DNA of 64,000 nt from positions 23,230,001 to 23,294,000 of the forward strand of contig NC_079888.1 of assembly GCF_029227915.1 (NCBI RefSeq). The letters run 5' to 3'. The stretch is from Hydractinia symbiolongicarpus. Lineage: Eukaryota > Cnidaria > Hydrozoa > Anthoathecata > Hydractiniidae. A model generated the notes under the pieces. That model was not told where the DNA came from. It made no database searches and saw only the letters and a program-made list of their open reading frames with translations. The position numbers were made by a program, and so were the translations under genes. Shown here piece by piece: positions 36,201 to 49,000 of this stretch. Positions within the stretch are counted from its first letter, which is position 1, and each line of letters starts with the position of its first letter.

Positions 36201-37780
36201 CGGGCCAAGCCCGGGATTTACGGGAAATCGCGGGTTTTCGTTTGCCGGCGACTAAACTTCTTTTATTCAGCGTCTCATCAAAAATGAAAACATTGTTGAA
36301 AACTACAAGTCTCATGCGTTTTAGTGGTGAAAAATTAATTTAAAAAATCGTTTGGGAAATGAGTTTACTCCCTGGGTACTTTCTTTGTATACTTTTGACT
36401 ATACGGGCCGAATCCGGGATTTACGGGAAATCGCAGATTTTCGTTTGCCGGCGATTAAACTTCTTTTATTCGGCGTCCCATCAAATATGCAAATAGTTTT
36501 GAAAACTACAAGTCTCATGCGTTTAGTGGTAAAAAAATAATATAAAAAATCGTTCGGGAAATGAGTTTACTCCCTGGGTACTTTCTTTGTATACTTTTGA
36601 CTATACGGGCCAAGCCCGGGATTTACGGGAAATCGCGGGTTTTCGTTTGCCGGCGATTAAACTTCTTTTATTCAGCGTCTCATCAAAAATGAAAACATTT
36701 TTAAAAACTACAAGTCTTATGCGTTTTAGTGGTGAAAAAATAATTTAAAAAATCGTTCTGGAAATGAGTTTACTCCCTGGGTACTTTCTTTGTATACTTT
36801 TGACTATACGGGCCGAGTCCGGGATTTAGGGAAATCGCAGGTTTTCGTTTGCCGGCGATTAAACTGCTTTTATTCAGCGTCTCATCAAAAATGAAAACAT
36901 TTTTGAAAACTACAAGTCTCATGCGTTTTAGTTGTGAAAAAATAATTTAAAAAATCGTTCTGGAAATGAGTTTACTCCCTGGGTACTTTCTTTGTATACT
37001 TTTGACTATACGGGCCGAGTTCGGGATTTAGGGAAATCGCAGGTTTTCGTTTGCCGGCGATTAAACTGCTTTTATTCAGCGTCTCATCAAAAATGAAAAC
37101 ATTTTTGAAAACTACAAGTCTCATGCGTTTTAGTGGTGAAAAAATAATTTAAAAAATCGTTCGGGAAATGAGTTTACTCCCTGGGTACTTTCTTTGTATA
37201 CTTTTGACTATGTGGGCCAAGCCGGGATTTATGGGAAATCGCGGGTTTTCGTTTGCCGGCGATTAAACTTCTTTTATTCAGCGTCTCATCAAAAATGAAA
37301 ACATTTTTAAAAACTACAAGTCCTATGCGTTTTAGTGGTGAAAAAATAATTTAAAATATCGTTCCGGAAATGAGTTTACTCACAGGGTACTTTCTTTGTA
37401 TACATTCGACTATACGTGCTAAGCCAGGGATTTACGGGAAATCGCGGGTTTTCGTTTGCCGGCGATTAAACTGCTTTTATTCAGCGTCTCATCAAAAATG
37501 AAAACATTCTTGAAAACTACAAGTCTCATGCGTTTTAGTGGTGAAATAATAATTTAAATATACGTTTGGGAAATGAGTTTACTCCCTGGGTACTTTCTTT
37601 GTATACTTTTGACTATACGGGCCGAGTCCAGGATTTACGGAAAATCGCAGGTTTTCGTTTGTCGGCGATTAAACTTCTTTTATTCAGCGTCTCATCAAAA
37701 ATGAAAACATTTTTAAAAACTACAAGTCTCATGCGTTTTAGTGGTGAAAAAGTAATTTAAAAAATCGTTCGGGAAATGAG
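30220..37780 (+). repeat. Mosaic domain with 14-mer and 6-mer repeats
   Basis: A block containing an ATTCGACTATGCGGGCC monomer, with GAAAACGTGGG and TTTATGCAGCG, occurs near 27.07, 31.12, 33.96 and 35.17 kb, at offsets of 4046, 2834 and 1217 bp (20, 14 and 6 monomers). The last step is a tandem 6-mer: TTTCTTGGTATAC at 34351 and 35568, each followed by GCCGGCTTTTAAAC. The 31.99-33.50 kb part is the second copy of the 24.3-25.8 kb block. After about 36.3 kb the monomers are mixed again with no clear HOR. Confidence 0.75.
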
Positions 37781-40700
37781 TTTCCTTCCTAGGTACTTTC
37801 TTTGTATACTTTTGACTATACGGGCCAAGCCCGGGATTTATGGGAAATCGCGGTTTTTCGTTTGCCGGCGATTAAACTCCTTTTATTCAGCGTCTCATCA
37901 AAAATGAAAACATTTTTGAAAACTACAAGTCTCATGCGTTTTAGTGGTGAAAAAATAATTTAAAAAATCCTTCGGGAAATGAGTTTACTCCCTGGGTACT
38001 TTCTTTGAATACTTTTGACTATACGGGCCGAGTCCGGGATTTACGGGAAATCGCGGATTTTCGTTTGCCGGCGATTAAACGTCTTTTATTCAGCGTCCCA
38101 TCAAATATGAAAAAAATTTTGAAAACTACAAGTCTCATGCGTTTAGTGGTAAAAAAATAATATAAAAAATCGTTCGGGAAATGAGTTTACTCCCTGGGTA
38201 CTTTCTTTGTACACTTTTGACTATACGGGCCAAGCCGGGATTTACGGGAAATCGCGGGTTTTCGTTTGCCGGCGATTAAACTTCTTTTATTCAGCGTCTC
38301 ATCAAAAATGAAAACATTTAAAAACTACAAGTCTCATGCGTTTTAGTGGTAAAAAAGTATTTTAAAAAATCGTTCGGGAAATGAGTTTCCTTCCTAGGTA
38401 CTTTCTTTGTATACTTTTGACTATACGGGCCAAGCCCGGGATTTATGGAAAATCGCGGGTTTTCGTTTGCCGGCGATTAAACTTCTTTTATTTAGCGTCT
38501 CATCAAAAATGAAAACATTTTTAAAAACTACAAGTCTCATGCGTTTTAGTGGTGAAAAAATAATTTAAAAAATCCTTCGGGAAATGAGTTTACTCCCTGG
38601 GTACTTTCTTTGAATACTTTTGACTATACGGGCCGAGTCCGGGATTTACGGGAAATCGCGGATTTTCGGTTGCCGGCGATTAAACGTCTTTTATTCAGCG
38701 TCCCATCAAATATGAAAATATTTTTGAAAACTACAAGTCTCATGCGTTTAGTGGTAAAAAAATAATATAAAAAATCGTTCGGGAAATGAGTTTACTCCCT
38801 GGGTACTTTCTTTGTACACTTTTGACTATACGGGCCAAGCCGGGATTTACGGGAAATCGCGGGTTTTCGTTTGCCGGCGATTAAACTTCTTTTATTCAGC
38901 GTCTCATCAAAAATGAAAACATTTTTAAAAAGTACAAGTCTCATGCGTTTTAGTGGTGAAAAAGTAATTTAAAAAATCGTTCGGGAAATGAGTTTCCTTC
39001 CTAGGTACTTTCTTTGTATACTTTTGACTATACGGGCCAAGCCCGGGATTTATGGGAAATCGCGGGTTTTCGTTTGCCGGCGATGAAACTTCTTTTATTT
39101 AGCGTCTCATCAAAAATGAAAACATTTTTAAAAACTACAAGTCTCATGCGTTTTAGTGGTGAAAAAATAATTTAAAAAATCCTTCGGGAAATGAGTTTAC
39201 TCCCTGGGTACTTTCTTTGAATACTTTTGACTATACGGGCCGAGTCCGGGATTTACGGGAAATCGCGGATTTTCGTTTGCCGGCGATTAAACGTCTTTTA
39301 TTCAGCGTCCCATCAAATATGAAAATATTTTTGAAAACTACAAGTCTCATGCGTTTAGTGGTAAAAAAATAATATAAAAAATCGTTCGGGAAATGAGTTT
39401 ACTCCCTGGGTACTTTCTTTGTACACTTTTGACTATACGGGCCAAGCCGGGATTTACGGGAAATCGCGGGTTTTCGTTTGCCGGCGATTAAACTTCTTTT
39501 ATTCAGCGTCTCATCAAAAATGAAAACATTTTTAAAAACTACAAGTCTTATGCGTTTTAGTGGTGAAAAAATAATTTAAAAAATCGTTCTGGAAATGAGT
39601 TTACTCACAGGGTACTTTCTTTGTATACATTCGACTATACGGGCCAAGCCCGGGATTTACGGGAAATCGCGGGTTTTCGTTTTCCGGCGATTAAACCTCT
39701 TTCATTAAGCGTCTCATCAAAAATGAAAACATTTTTGAAAACTACAAGTCTCATGCGTTTTAATGGTGAAAAAAAAATTTAAAAAATCGTTCGGGAAATG
39801 AGTTTACTCCCTGGGTACTTTCTTTGGATACATTCGACTATACGGGACAAGCCCCGGATTTACGGGAAAACGTGGGATTTAGTTTGCCGGCGATTAAACG
39901 TCTTTTATTCAGCCTCCCATCAAATATGAAAATATTTTTGAAAACTACAAGTCTCATGCGTTTAGTGGTAAAAAAATAATATAAAAAATCGTTCGGGAAA
40001 TGAGTTTACTCCCTGGGTATTTTCTTTGTACACTTTTGACTATACGGGCCAAGCCGGGATTTACGGGAAATCGCGGGTTTTCGTTGGCCGGCGATTAAAC
40101 TTCTTTTATTCAGCGTCTCATCAAAAATGAAAACATTTTTAAAAACTACAAGTCTCATGCGTTTTAATGGTGAAAAAAAAATTTAAAAAATCGTTCGGGA
40201 AATGAGTTTACTCCCTGGGTACTTTCTTTGGATACATTCGACTATACGGGACAAGCCCCGGATTTACGGGAAAACGCGGGATTTAGTTTGCCGGCGATTA
40301 AACGTCTTTTATTCAGCCTCCCATCAAATATGAAAATATTTTTGAAAACTACAAGTCTCATGCGTTTAGTGGTAAAAAAATAATATAAAAAATCGTTCGG
40401 GAAATGAGTTTACTCCCTGGGTACTTTCTTTGTACACTTTTGACTATACGGGCCAAGCCGGGATTTACGGGAAATCGCGGGTTTTCGTTTGCCGGCGATT
40501 AAACTTCTTTTATTCAGCGTCTCATCAAAAATGAAAACATTTTTAAAAACTACAAGTCTTATGCGTTTTAGTGGTGAAAAAATAATTTAAAAAATCGTTC
40601 TGGAAATGAGTTTCCTTCCTAGGTACTTTCTTTGTATACTTTTGACTATACGGGCCAAGCCCGGGATTTACGGGAAATCGCGGGTTTTCGTTTTCCGGCG

Positions 40701-42050
40701 ATTAAACCTCTTTCATTAAGCGTCTCATCAAAAATGAAAACATTTTTGAAAACTACAAGTCTCATGCGTTTTAATGGTGAAAAAGAAATTTAAAAAATCG
40801 TTCGGGAAATGAGTTTACTCCCTGGGTACTTTCTTTGGATACATTCGACTATACGGGCAAGCCCCGGATTTACGGGAAATCGCGGATTTTCGTTTGCCGG
40901 CGATTAAACGTCTTTTATTCAGCGTCCCATCAAATATGAAAATATTTTTGAAAACTACAAGTCTCATGCGTTTAGTGGTAAAAAAATAATATAAAAAATC
41001 GTTCGGGAAATGAGTTTACTCCCTGGGTACTTTCTTTGTACACTTTTGACTATACGGGCCAAGCCGGGATTTACGGGAAATCGCGGGTTTTCGTTTGCCG
41101 GCGATTAAACTTCTTTTATTCAGCGTCTCATCAAAAATGAAAACATTTTTAAAAACTACAAGTCTTATGCGTTTTAGTGGTGAAAAACTAATTTAAAAAA
41201 TCGTTCTGGAAATGAGTTTACTCACAGGGTACTTTCTTTGTATACATTCGACTATACGGGCCAAGCCCGGGATTTACGGGAAATCGCGGGTTTTCGTTTT
41301 CCGGCGATTAAACCTCTTTCATTAAGCGTCTCATCAAAAATGAAAACATTTTTGAAAACTACAAGTCTCATGCGTTTTAATGGTGAAAAAAAAATTTAAA
41401 AAATCGTTCGGGAAATGAGTTTACTCCCTGGGTACTTTCTTTGGATACATTCGACTATACGGGACAAGCCCCGGATTTACGGGAAAACGCGGGATTTAGT
41501 TTGCCGGCGATTAAACGTCTTTTATTCAGCCTCCCATCAAATATGAAAATATTTTTGAAAACTACAAGTCTCATGCGTTTAGTGGTAAAAAAATAATATA
41601 AAAAATCGTTCGGGAAATGAGTTTACTCCCTGGGTACTTTCTTTGTACACTTTTGACTATACGGGCCAAGCCGGGATTTACGGGAAATCGCGGGTTTTCG
41701 TTTGCCGGCGATTAAACTTCTTTTATTCAGCGTCTCATCAAAAATGAAAACATTTTTAAAAACTACAAGTCTTATGCGTTTTAGTGGTGAAAAAATAATT
41801 TAAAAAATCGTTCTGGAAATGAGTTTCCTTCCTAGGTACTTTCTTTGTATACTTTTGACTATACGGGCCAAGCCCGGGATTTACGGGAAATCGCGGGTTT
41901 TCGTTTTCCGGCGATTAAACCTCTTTCATTAAGCGTCTCATCAAAAATGAAAACATTTTTGAAAACTACAAGTCTCATGCGTTTTAATGGTGAAAAAGAA
42001 ATTTAAAAAATCGTTGGGGAAATGAGTTTACTCCCTGGGTACTTTCTTTG
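37781..42050 (+). repeat. 3-mer higher-order repeat, about 606 bp, about seven units
   Basis: The marker ACACTTTTGAC occurs at 38211, 38816, 39423, 40030, 40434, 41040 and 41647. The spacings are 605, 607, 607, 404, 606 and 607 bp, all three monomers except one two-monomer step. Other phase markers agree: TTCTTTGAATAC at 38001, 38606 and 39213, and TTTGGATACATTCG at about 39821, 40225, 40832, 41438 and 42045. TTTCCTTCCTAGG lies at 37781, 38386, 38993, 40611 and 41824. A recurring member is the short CATCAAATATG/GCGTTTAGTGG monomer. Units after 39.6 kb swap one monomer for the GGATACATTCG type, giving a 6-mer overlay of about 1213 bp. Confidence 0.9.
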
Positions 42051-42199
42051 GATACATTCGACTATACGGGCAAGCCCCGGATTTACGGGAAAACGCGGGA
42101 TTTAGTTTGCCGGCGATTAAACCTCCTTCATTAAGCGTCTCATCAAAAATGAAAACATTTTTGAAAACTACAAGTCTCATGCGTTTAGTGGTAAAAAAA

Positions 42200-45100
42200 T
42201 AATATAAAAAATCGTTCGGAAAATGAGTTTACTACCTGGGTGCTTTCTTTGTATACTTTTGACTATACAGGCCAAGCCCGGGATTTACGGGAAATCGCAG
42301 GCTTTCGTTTGCCGGCGATTAAACTTCTTTTATTCAGCGTCTCATTAAAAATGAAAACAATTTTAAAAACTACAAGTCTTATGCGTTTTAGTGGTGAAAA
42401 AATAATTTAAAAAATCGTTCTGGAAATGAGTTTACTCACAGGGTACTTTCTTTGGATACATTCGACTATACGGGACAAGCCCCGGATTTACGGGAAAACG
42501 CGGGATTTAGTTTGCTGGCGATTAAACCTCTTTCATTAAGCGTCTCATCAAAAATGAAAACATTTTTGAAAACTACAAGTCTCATGCGTTTAGTGGTAAA
42601 AAAATAATTTAAAAAATCGTTCGGGAAATGAGTTTACTCCCTGGGTACTTTCTTTGTATACATTCGACTATACGTGCCAGGCCCGGGATTTAGGGAAATC
42701 GCAGGTTTTCGTTTGCCGGCGATTAAACTGCTTTTATTCAGCGTCTCATCAAAAATGAAAACATTTTTAAAAACTACAAGTCTCATGCGTTTTAGTGGTG
42801 AAATAATAATTTAAAAAATCGTTTGGAAAATGAGTTTACTCCCTGGGTACTTTCTTTGTATAATTTTGACTATACGGGCCGAGTCCAGGATTTACGGGAA
42901 ATCGCAGGTTTTCGTTTGCTGGCGATTTTACTTCTTTTATTCAGCGTCTCATCAAAAATGAAAACATTTTTAAAAACTACAAGTCTCATGCGTTTTAGTG
43001 GTGAAAAAGTAATTTAAAAAATCGTTCGGGAAATGAGTTTACTCCCTGGGTACTTTCTTTGTATACTTTTGACTATACGGGCCGAGTCCGGGATTTACGG
43101 GAAATCGCGGGTTTTCGTTTGCCGGCGATTAAACTTCTTTTTTTCAGCGTCCCATCAAATATGAAAATATTTTTGAAAACTACAAGTCTCATGCGTTTAG
43201 TGGTAAAAAAATAATATAAAAAATCGTTCGGGAAATAAGTTTACTACCTGGGTGCTTTCTTTGTATACTTTTGACTATACAGGCCAAGCCCGGGATTTAC
43301 GGGAAATCGCAGGCTTTCGTTTGCCGGCGATTAAACTTCTTTTATTCAGCGTCTCATCAAAAATGAAAACATTTTTAAAAACTACAAGTCTTATGCGTTT
43401 TAGTGGTGAAAAAATAATTTAAAAAATCGTTCTGGAAATGAGTTTACTCACAGGGTACTTTCTTTGGATACATTCGACTATACGGGACAAGCCCCGGATT
43501 TACGGGAAAACGCGGGATTTAGTTTGCCGGCGATTAAACCTCTTTCATTAAGCGTCTCATCAAAAATGAAAACATTTTTGAAAACTACAAGTCTCATGCG
43601 TTTAGTGGTAAAAAAATAATTTAAAAAATCGTTCGGGAAATGAGTTTACTCCCTGGGTACTTTCTTTGTATACATTCGACTATACGTGCCAGGCCCGGGA
43701 TTTAGGGAAATCGCAGGTTTTCGTTTGCCGGCGATTAAACTGCTTTTATTCAGCGTCTCATCAAAAATGAAAACATTTTTAAAAACTACAAGTCTCATGC
43801 GTTTTAGTGGTGAAATAATAATTTAAAAAATCGTTTGGAAAATGAGTTTACTCCCTGGGTACTTTCTTTGTATAATTTTGACTATACGGGCCGAGTCCAG
43901 GATTTACGGGAAATCGCAGGTTTTCGTTTGCTGGCGATTTTACTTCTTTTATTCAGCGTCTCAGCAAAAATGAAAACATTTTTAAAAACTACAAGTCTCA
44001 TGCGTTTTAGTGGTGAAAAAGTAATTTAAAAAATCGTTCGGGAAATGAGTTTACTCCCTGGGTACTTTCTTTGTATACTTTTGACTATACAGGCCAAGCC
44101 CGGGATTTACGGGAAATCGCAGGCTTTCGTTTGCCGGCGATTAAACTTCTTTTATTCAGCGTCTCATTAAAAATGAAAACAATTTTAAAAACTACAAGTC
44201 TTATGCGTTTTAGTGGTGAAAAAATAATTTAAAAAATCGTTCTGGAAATGAGTTTACTCACAGGGTACTTTCTTTGGATACATTCGACTATACGGGACAA
44301 GCCCCGGATTTACGGGAAAACGCGGGATTTAGTTTGCTGGCGATTAAACCTCTTTCATTAAGCGTCTCATCAAAAATGAAAACATTTTTGAAAACTACAA
44401 GTCTCATGCGTTTAGTGGTAAAAAAATAATTTAAAAAATCGTTCGGGAAATGAGTTTACTCCCTGGGTACTTTCTTTGTATACATTCGACTATACGTGCC
44501 AGGCCCGGGATTTAGGGAAATCGCAGGTTTTCGTTTGCCGGCGATTAAACTGCTTTTATTCAGCGTCTCATCAAAAATGAAAACATTTTTAAAAACTACA
44601 AGTCTCATGCGTTTTAGTGGTGAAATAATAATTTAAAAAATCGTTTGGAAAATGAGTTTACTCCCTGGGTACTTTCTTTGTATAATTTTGACTATACGGG
44701 CCGAGTCCAGGATTTACGGGAAATCGCAGGTTTTCGTTTGCTGGCGATTTTACTTCTTTTATTCAGCGTCTCATCAAAAATGAAAACATTTTTAAAAACT
44801 ACAAGTCTCATGCGTTTTAGTGGTGAAAAAGTAATTTAAAAAATCGTTCGGGAAATGAGTTTACTCCCTGGGTACTTTCTTTGTATACTTTTGACTATAC
44901 GGGCCGAGTCCGGGATTTACGGGAAATCGCGGGTTTTCGTTTGCCGGCGATTAAACTTCTTTTTTTCAGCGTCCCATCAAATATGAAAATATTTTTGAAA
45001 ACTACAAGTCTCATGCGTTTAGTGGTAAAAAAATAATATAAAAAATCGTTCGGGAAATAAGTTTACTACCTGGGTGCTTTCTTTGTATACTTTTGACTAT

Positions 45101-46050
45101 ACAGGCCAAGCCCGGGATTTACGGGAAATCGCAGGCTTTCGTTTGCCGGCGATTAAACTTCTTTTATTCAGCGTCTCATCAAAAATGAAAACATTTTTAA
45201 AAACTACAAGTCTTATGCGTTTTAGTGGTGAAAAAATAATTTAAAAAATCGTTCTGGAAATGAGTTTACTCACAGGGTACTTTCTTTGGATACATTCGAC
45301 TATACGGGACAAGCCCCGGATTTACGGGAAAACGCGGGATTTAGTTTGCCGGCGATTAAACCTCTTTCATTAAGCGTCTCATCAAAAATGAAAACATTTT
45401 TGAAAACTACAAGTCTCATGCGTTTAGTGGTAAAAAAATAATTTAAAAACTCGTTCGGGAAATGAGTTTACTCCCTGGGTACTTTCTTTGTATACATTCG
45501 ACTATACGTGCCAGGCCCGGGATTTAGGGAAATCGCAGGTTTTCGTTTGCCGGCGATTAAACTGCTTTTATTCAGCGTCTCATCAAAAATGAAAACATTT
45601 TTAAAAACTACAAGTCTCATGCGTTTTAGTGGTGAAATAATAATTTAAAAAATCGTTTGGAAAATGAGTTTACTCCCTGGGTACTTTCTTTGTATAATTT
45701 TGACTATACGGGCCTAGTCCAGGATTTACGGGAAATCGCAGGTTTTCGTTTGCTGGCGATTTTACTTCTTTTATTCAGCGTCTCAGCAAAAATGAAAACA
45801 TTTTTAAAAACTACAAGTCTCATGCGTTTTAGTGGTGAAAAAGTAATTTAAAAAATCGTTCGGGAAATGAGTTTACTCCCTGGGTACTTTCTTTGTATAC
45901 TTTTGACTATACGGGCCGAGTCCGGGATTTACGGGAAATCGCGGGTTTTCGTTTGCCGGCGATTAAACTTCTTTTTTTCAGCGTCCCATCAAATATGAAA
46001 ATATTTTTGAAAACTACAAGTCTCATGCGTTTAGTGGTAAACAATTAATA
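42200..46050 (+). repeat. 5+4+5 monomer HOR, 9-mer period 1822 bp
   Basis: TCTTTGGATACATTCG lies at 42449, 43461, 44271 and 45283, with spacings of 1012, 810 and 1012 bp. The first and third, and the second and fourth, are both 1822 bp (nine monomers) apart. A monomer with GTTTGGAAAATGAG, TATAATTTTGAC and GCTGGCGATTTTAC follows at 42823, 43835, 44645 and 45657 with the same spacing. The 4-mer step lacks the monomer carrying CATCAAATATG and TTTTTTTCAGCG. Differences within the 9-mer copies are very few, for example TCAGCAAAAATG in the second and fourth copies. Confidence 0.9.
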
Positions 46051-49000
46051 TAAGAAATCGTTCGGGAAATGAGTTTACTCCCTGGGTACTTTCTTTGTAT
46101 ACTTTTGACTATACGGGGCAAGGCCGGGATTTACGGTAAATCGCGGGTTTTCGTTTGCCGGCGATTAAACTTCTTTTATTCAGCGTCTCATCAAAAATGA
46201 AAACATTTTTGAAAACTACAAGTGTCATGCGTTTTAGTGGTGAAAAAATAATTTAAAAAATCGTTCGGGAAATGAGTTTACTCTCTGGGTACTTTCTTTG
46301 TATACTTTTTACTATACGGGCCGAGTCAGGGATTTGCGGGAAATCGCGGATTTTCGTTTGCCGGCGATTAAACTGCTTTTATTCAGCGTCTCATCAAAAA
46401 TGAAAACATTTTTGAAAACTACAAGTCTCATGCGTTTGAGTGGTGAAAAAATAATTTAAAAAATCGTTTGGGAAATGAGTTTACTCCCTGGGTACTTTCT
46501 TTGTATACTTTTGACTATACGGGTCAAGCCGAGATTTACGGGAAATCGCGGGTTTTCGTTTGCCGGCGATTAAACTTTTTTTATTCAGCGTCTCATTAAA
46601 AATGAAAACATTTTTAAAAACTACAAGTCTTATGCGTTTTAGTGGTGAAAAAATAATTTAAAAAATCGTTCTGGAAATGAGTTTACTCACAGGGTACTTT
46701 CTTTGTATACATTCGACTATACGTGCCAAGCCCGGGATTTACGGGAAATCGCGGGTTTTCGTTTGCCGGCGATTAAACGGCTTTTATTCAGCGTCTCATC
46801 AAAAATGAAAACATTCTTGAAAACTACAAGTCTCATGCGTTTTAGTGGTGAAAAAATAATTTAAAAAATCGTTCTGGAAATGACTTTACTCCCTGGGTAC
46901 TTTCTTTGTATACTTTTGACTATACGGGCCAAGCCCGGGATTTACGGGAAATCGCGGGTTTTCGTTTGCCGGCGATTAAACTTCTTTTATTCAGCGTCTC
47001 ATCAAAAATGAAAACATTTTTGAAAACTACAAGTCTCATGCCTTTTAGTGGTGAAAAAATAATTTAAAAAATCGTTCGGGAAATTAGTTTACTCCCTGGG
47101 TACTTTCTTTGTATACTTTTGACTATACGGGCCGAGTCCGGGATTTAGGGAAATCGCAGGTTTTCGTTTGCCGGCGATTAAACTGCTTTTATTCAGCGTC
47201 TCATTAAAAATCAAAACATTTTTAAAAACTACAAGTCTTATGCGTTTTAGTGGTGAAAAAATAATTTAAAAAATCGTTCTGGAAATGAGTTTACTCACAG
47301 GGTACTTTCTTTGTATACATTCGACTATACGGGCCGAGTCCGGGATTTAGGGAAATCGCAGGTTTTCGTTTGCCGGCGATTAAACTGCTTTTATTCAGCG
47401 TCTTATCAAAAATGAAAACATTTTTGAAAACTACAAGTCTCATGCGTTTGAGTGGTGAAAAAAAAATTTAAAAAATCGTTTGGGAAATGAGTTTACTCCC
47501 TGGGTACTTTCTTTGTATACTTTTGACTATACGGGCCAAGCCGAGATTTACGGGAAACCGCGGGTTTTCGTTTGCCGGCGATTAAACTTCTTTTATTCAG
47601 CGTCTCATTAAAAATGAAAACATTTTTAAAAACTACAAGTCTTATGCGTTTTAGTGGTGAAAAAATAATTTAAAAAATCGTTCTGGAAATGAGTTTACTC
47701 ACAGGGTACTTTCTTTGTATACATTCGACTATACGTGCCAAGCCCGGGATTTACGGGAAATCGCAGGTTTTCGTTTGCCGGCGATTAAACGGCTTTTATT
47801 CAGCGTGTCATCAAAAATAAAAACATTCTTGAAAACTACAAGTCTCATGCGTTTTAGTGGTGAAAAAATAATTTAAAAAATCGTTCTGGAAATGAGTTTA
47901 CTCCCTGGGTACTTTCTTTGTATACTTTTGACTATACGGGCCGAGTCCGGGATTTAGGGAAATCGCAGGTTTTCGTTTGCCGGCGATTAAACTTCTTTTA
48001 TTCAGCGTCTCATCAAAAATAAAAACATTTTTAAAAACTACAAGTCTTATGCGTTTTAGTGGTGAAAAAATAATTTAAAAAATCGTTCTGCAAATGAGTT
48101 TACTCACAGGGTACTTTCTTTGTATACATTCGACTATACGTGCCAAGCCCGGGATTTACGGGAAATCGCAGGTTTTCGTTTGCCGGCGATTAAACTGCTT
48201 TTATTCAGCGCTCATCAAAAATGAAAACATTCTTGAAAACTACAAGGCTCATGCGTTTTAGTGGTGAAAAAGTAATTTAAAAAATCGTTCGGGAAATGAG
48301 TTTACTCCCTGGGTACTTTCTTTGTATACTTTTGACTATACGGGCCGAGTCCGGGATTTAGGGAAATCGCAGGTTTTCGTTTGCCGGCGATTAAACTGCT
48401 TTTATTCAGCGTCTCATCAAAAATGAAAACATTTTTGAAAACTACAAGTCTCATGCGTTTTAGTGGTGAAAAAATAATTTAAAAAATCGTTCAGGAAATG
48501 AGTTTACTCCCTGGGTACTTTCTTTGTATACTTTTGACTATACGGGCAAAGCCGGGATTTACGGGAAATCGCGGGTTTTCGTTTGCCGGCGATTAAACTT
48601 CTTTTATTCAGCGTCTCATCAAAAATGAAAACATTTTTAAAAACTACAAGTCTTATGCGTTTTAGTGGTGAAAAAATAATTTAAAAAATCGTTCAGGAAA
48701 TGAGTTTACTCCCTGGGTACTTTCTTTGTATACTATTGACTATACGGGCCAAGCCGGGATTTACGGGAAATCGCGGGTTTTCGTTTGCCGGCGATTAAAT
48801 CTCTTTTATTAAGCGTCTCATCAAAAATGAAAACATTTTTAAAAACTACAAGTCTCATGCGTTTTAGTGGTGAAAAAGTAATTTAAAAAATTGTTCCGGA
48901 AATGAGTTTACTCCCTGGGTACTTTCTTTGTATACATTCGACTATACGTGCCAAGCCCGGGATTTACGGGAAATCGCGGCTTTTCATTTGCCGGCGATTA

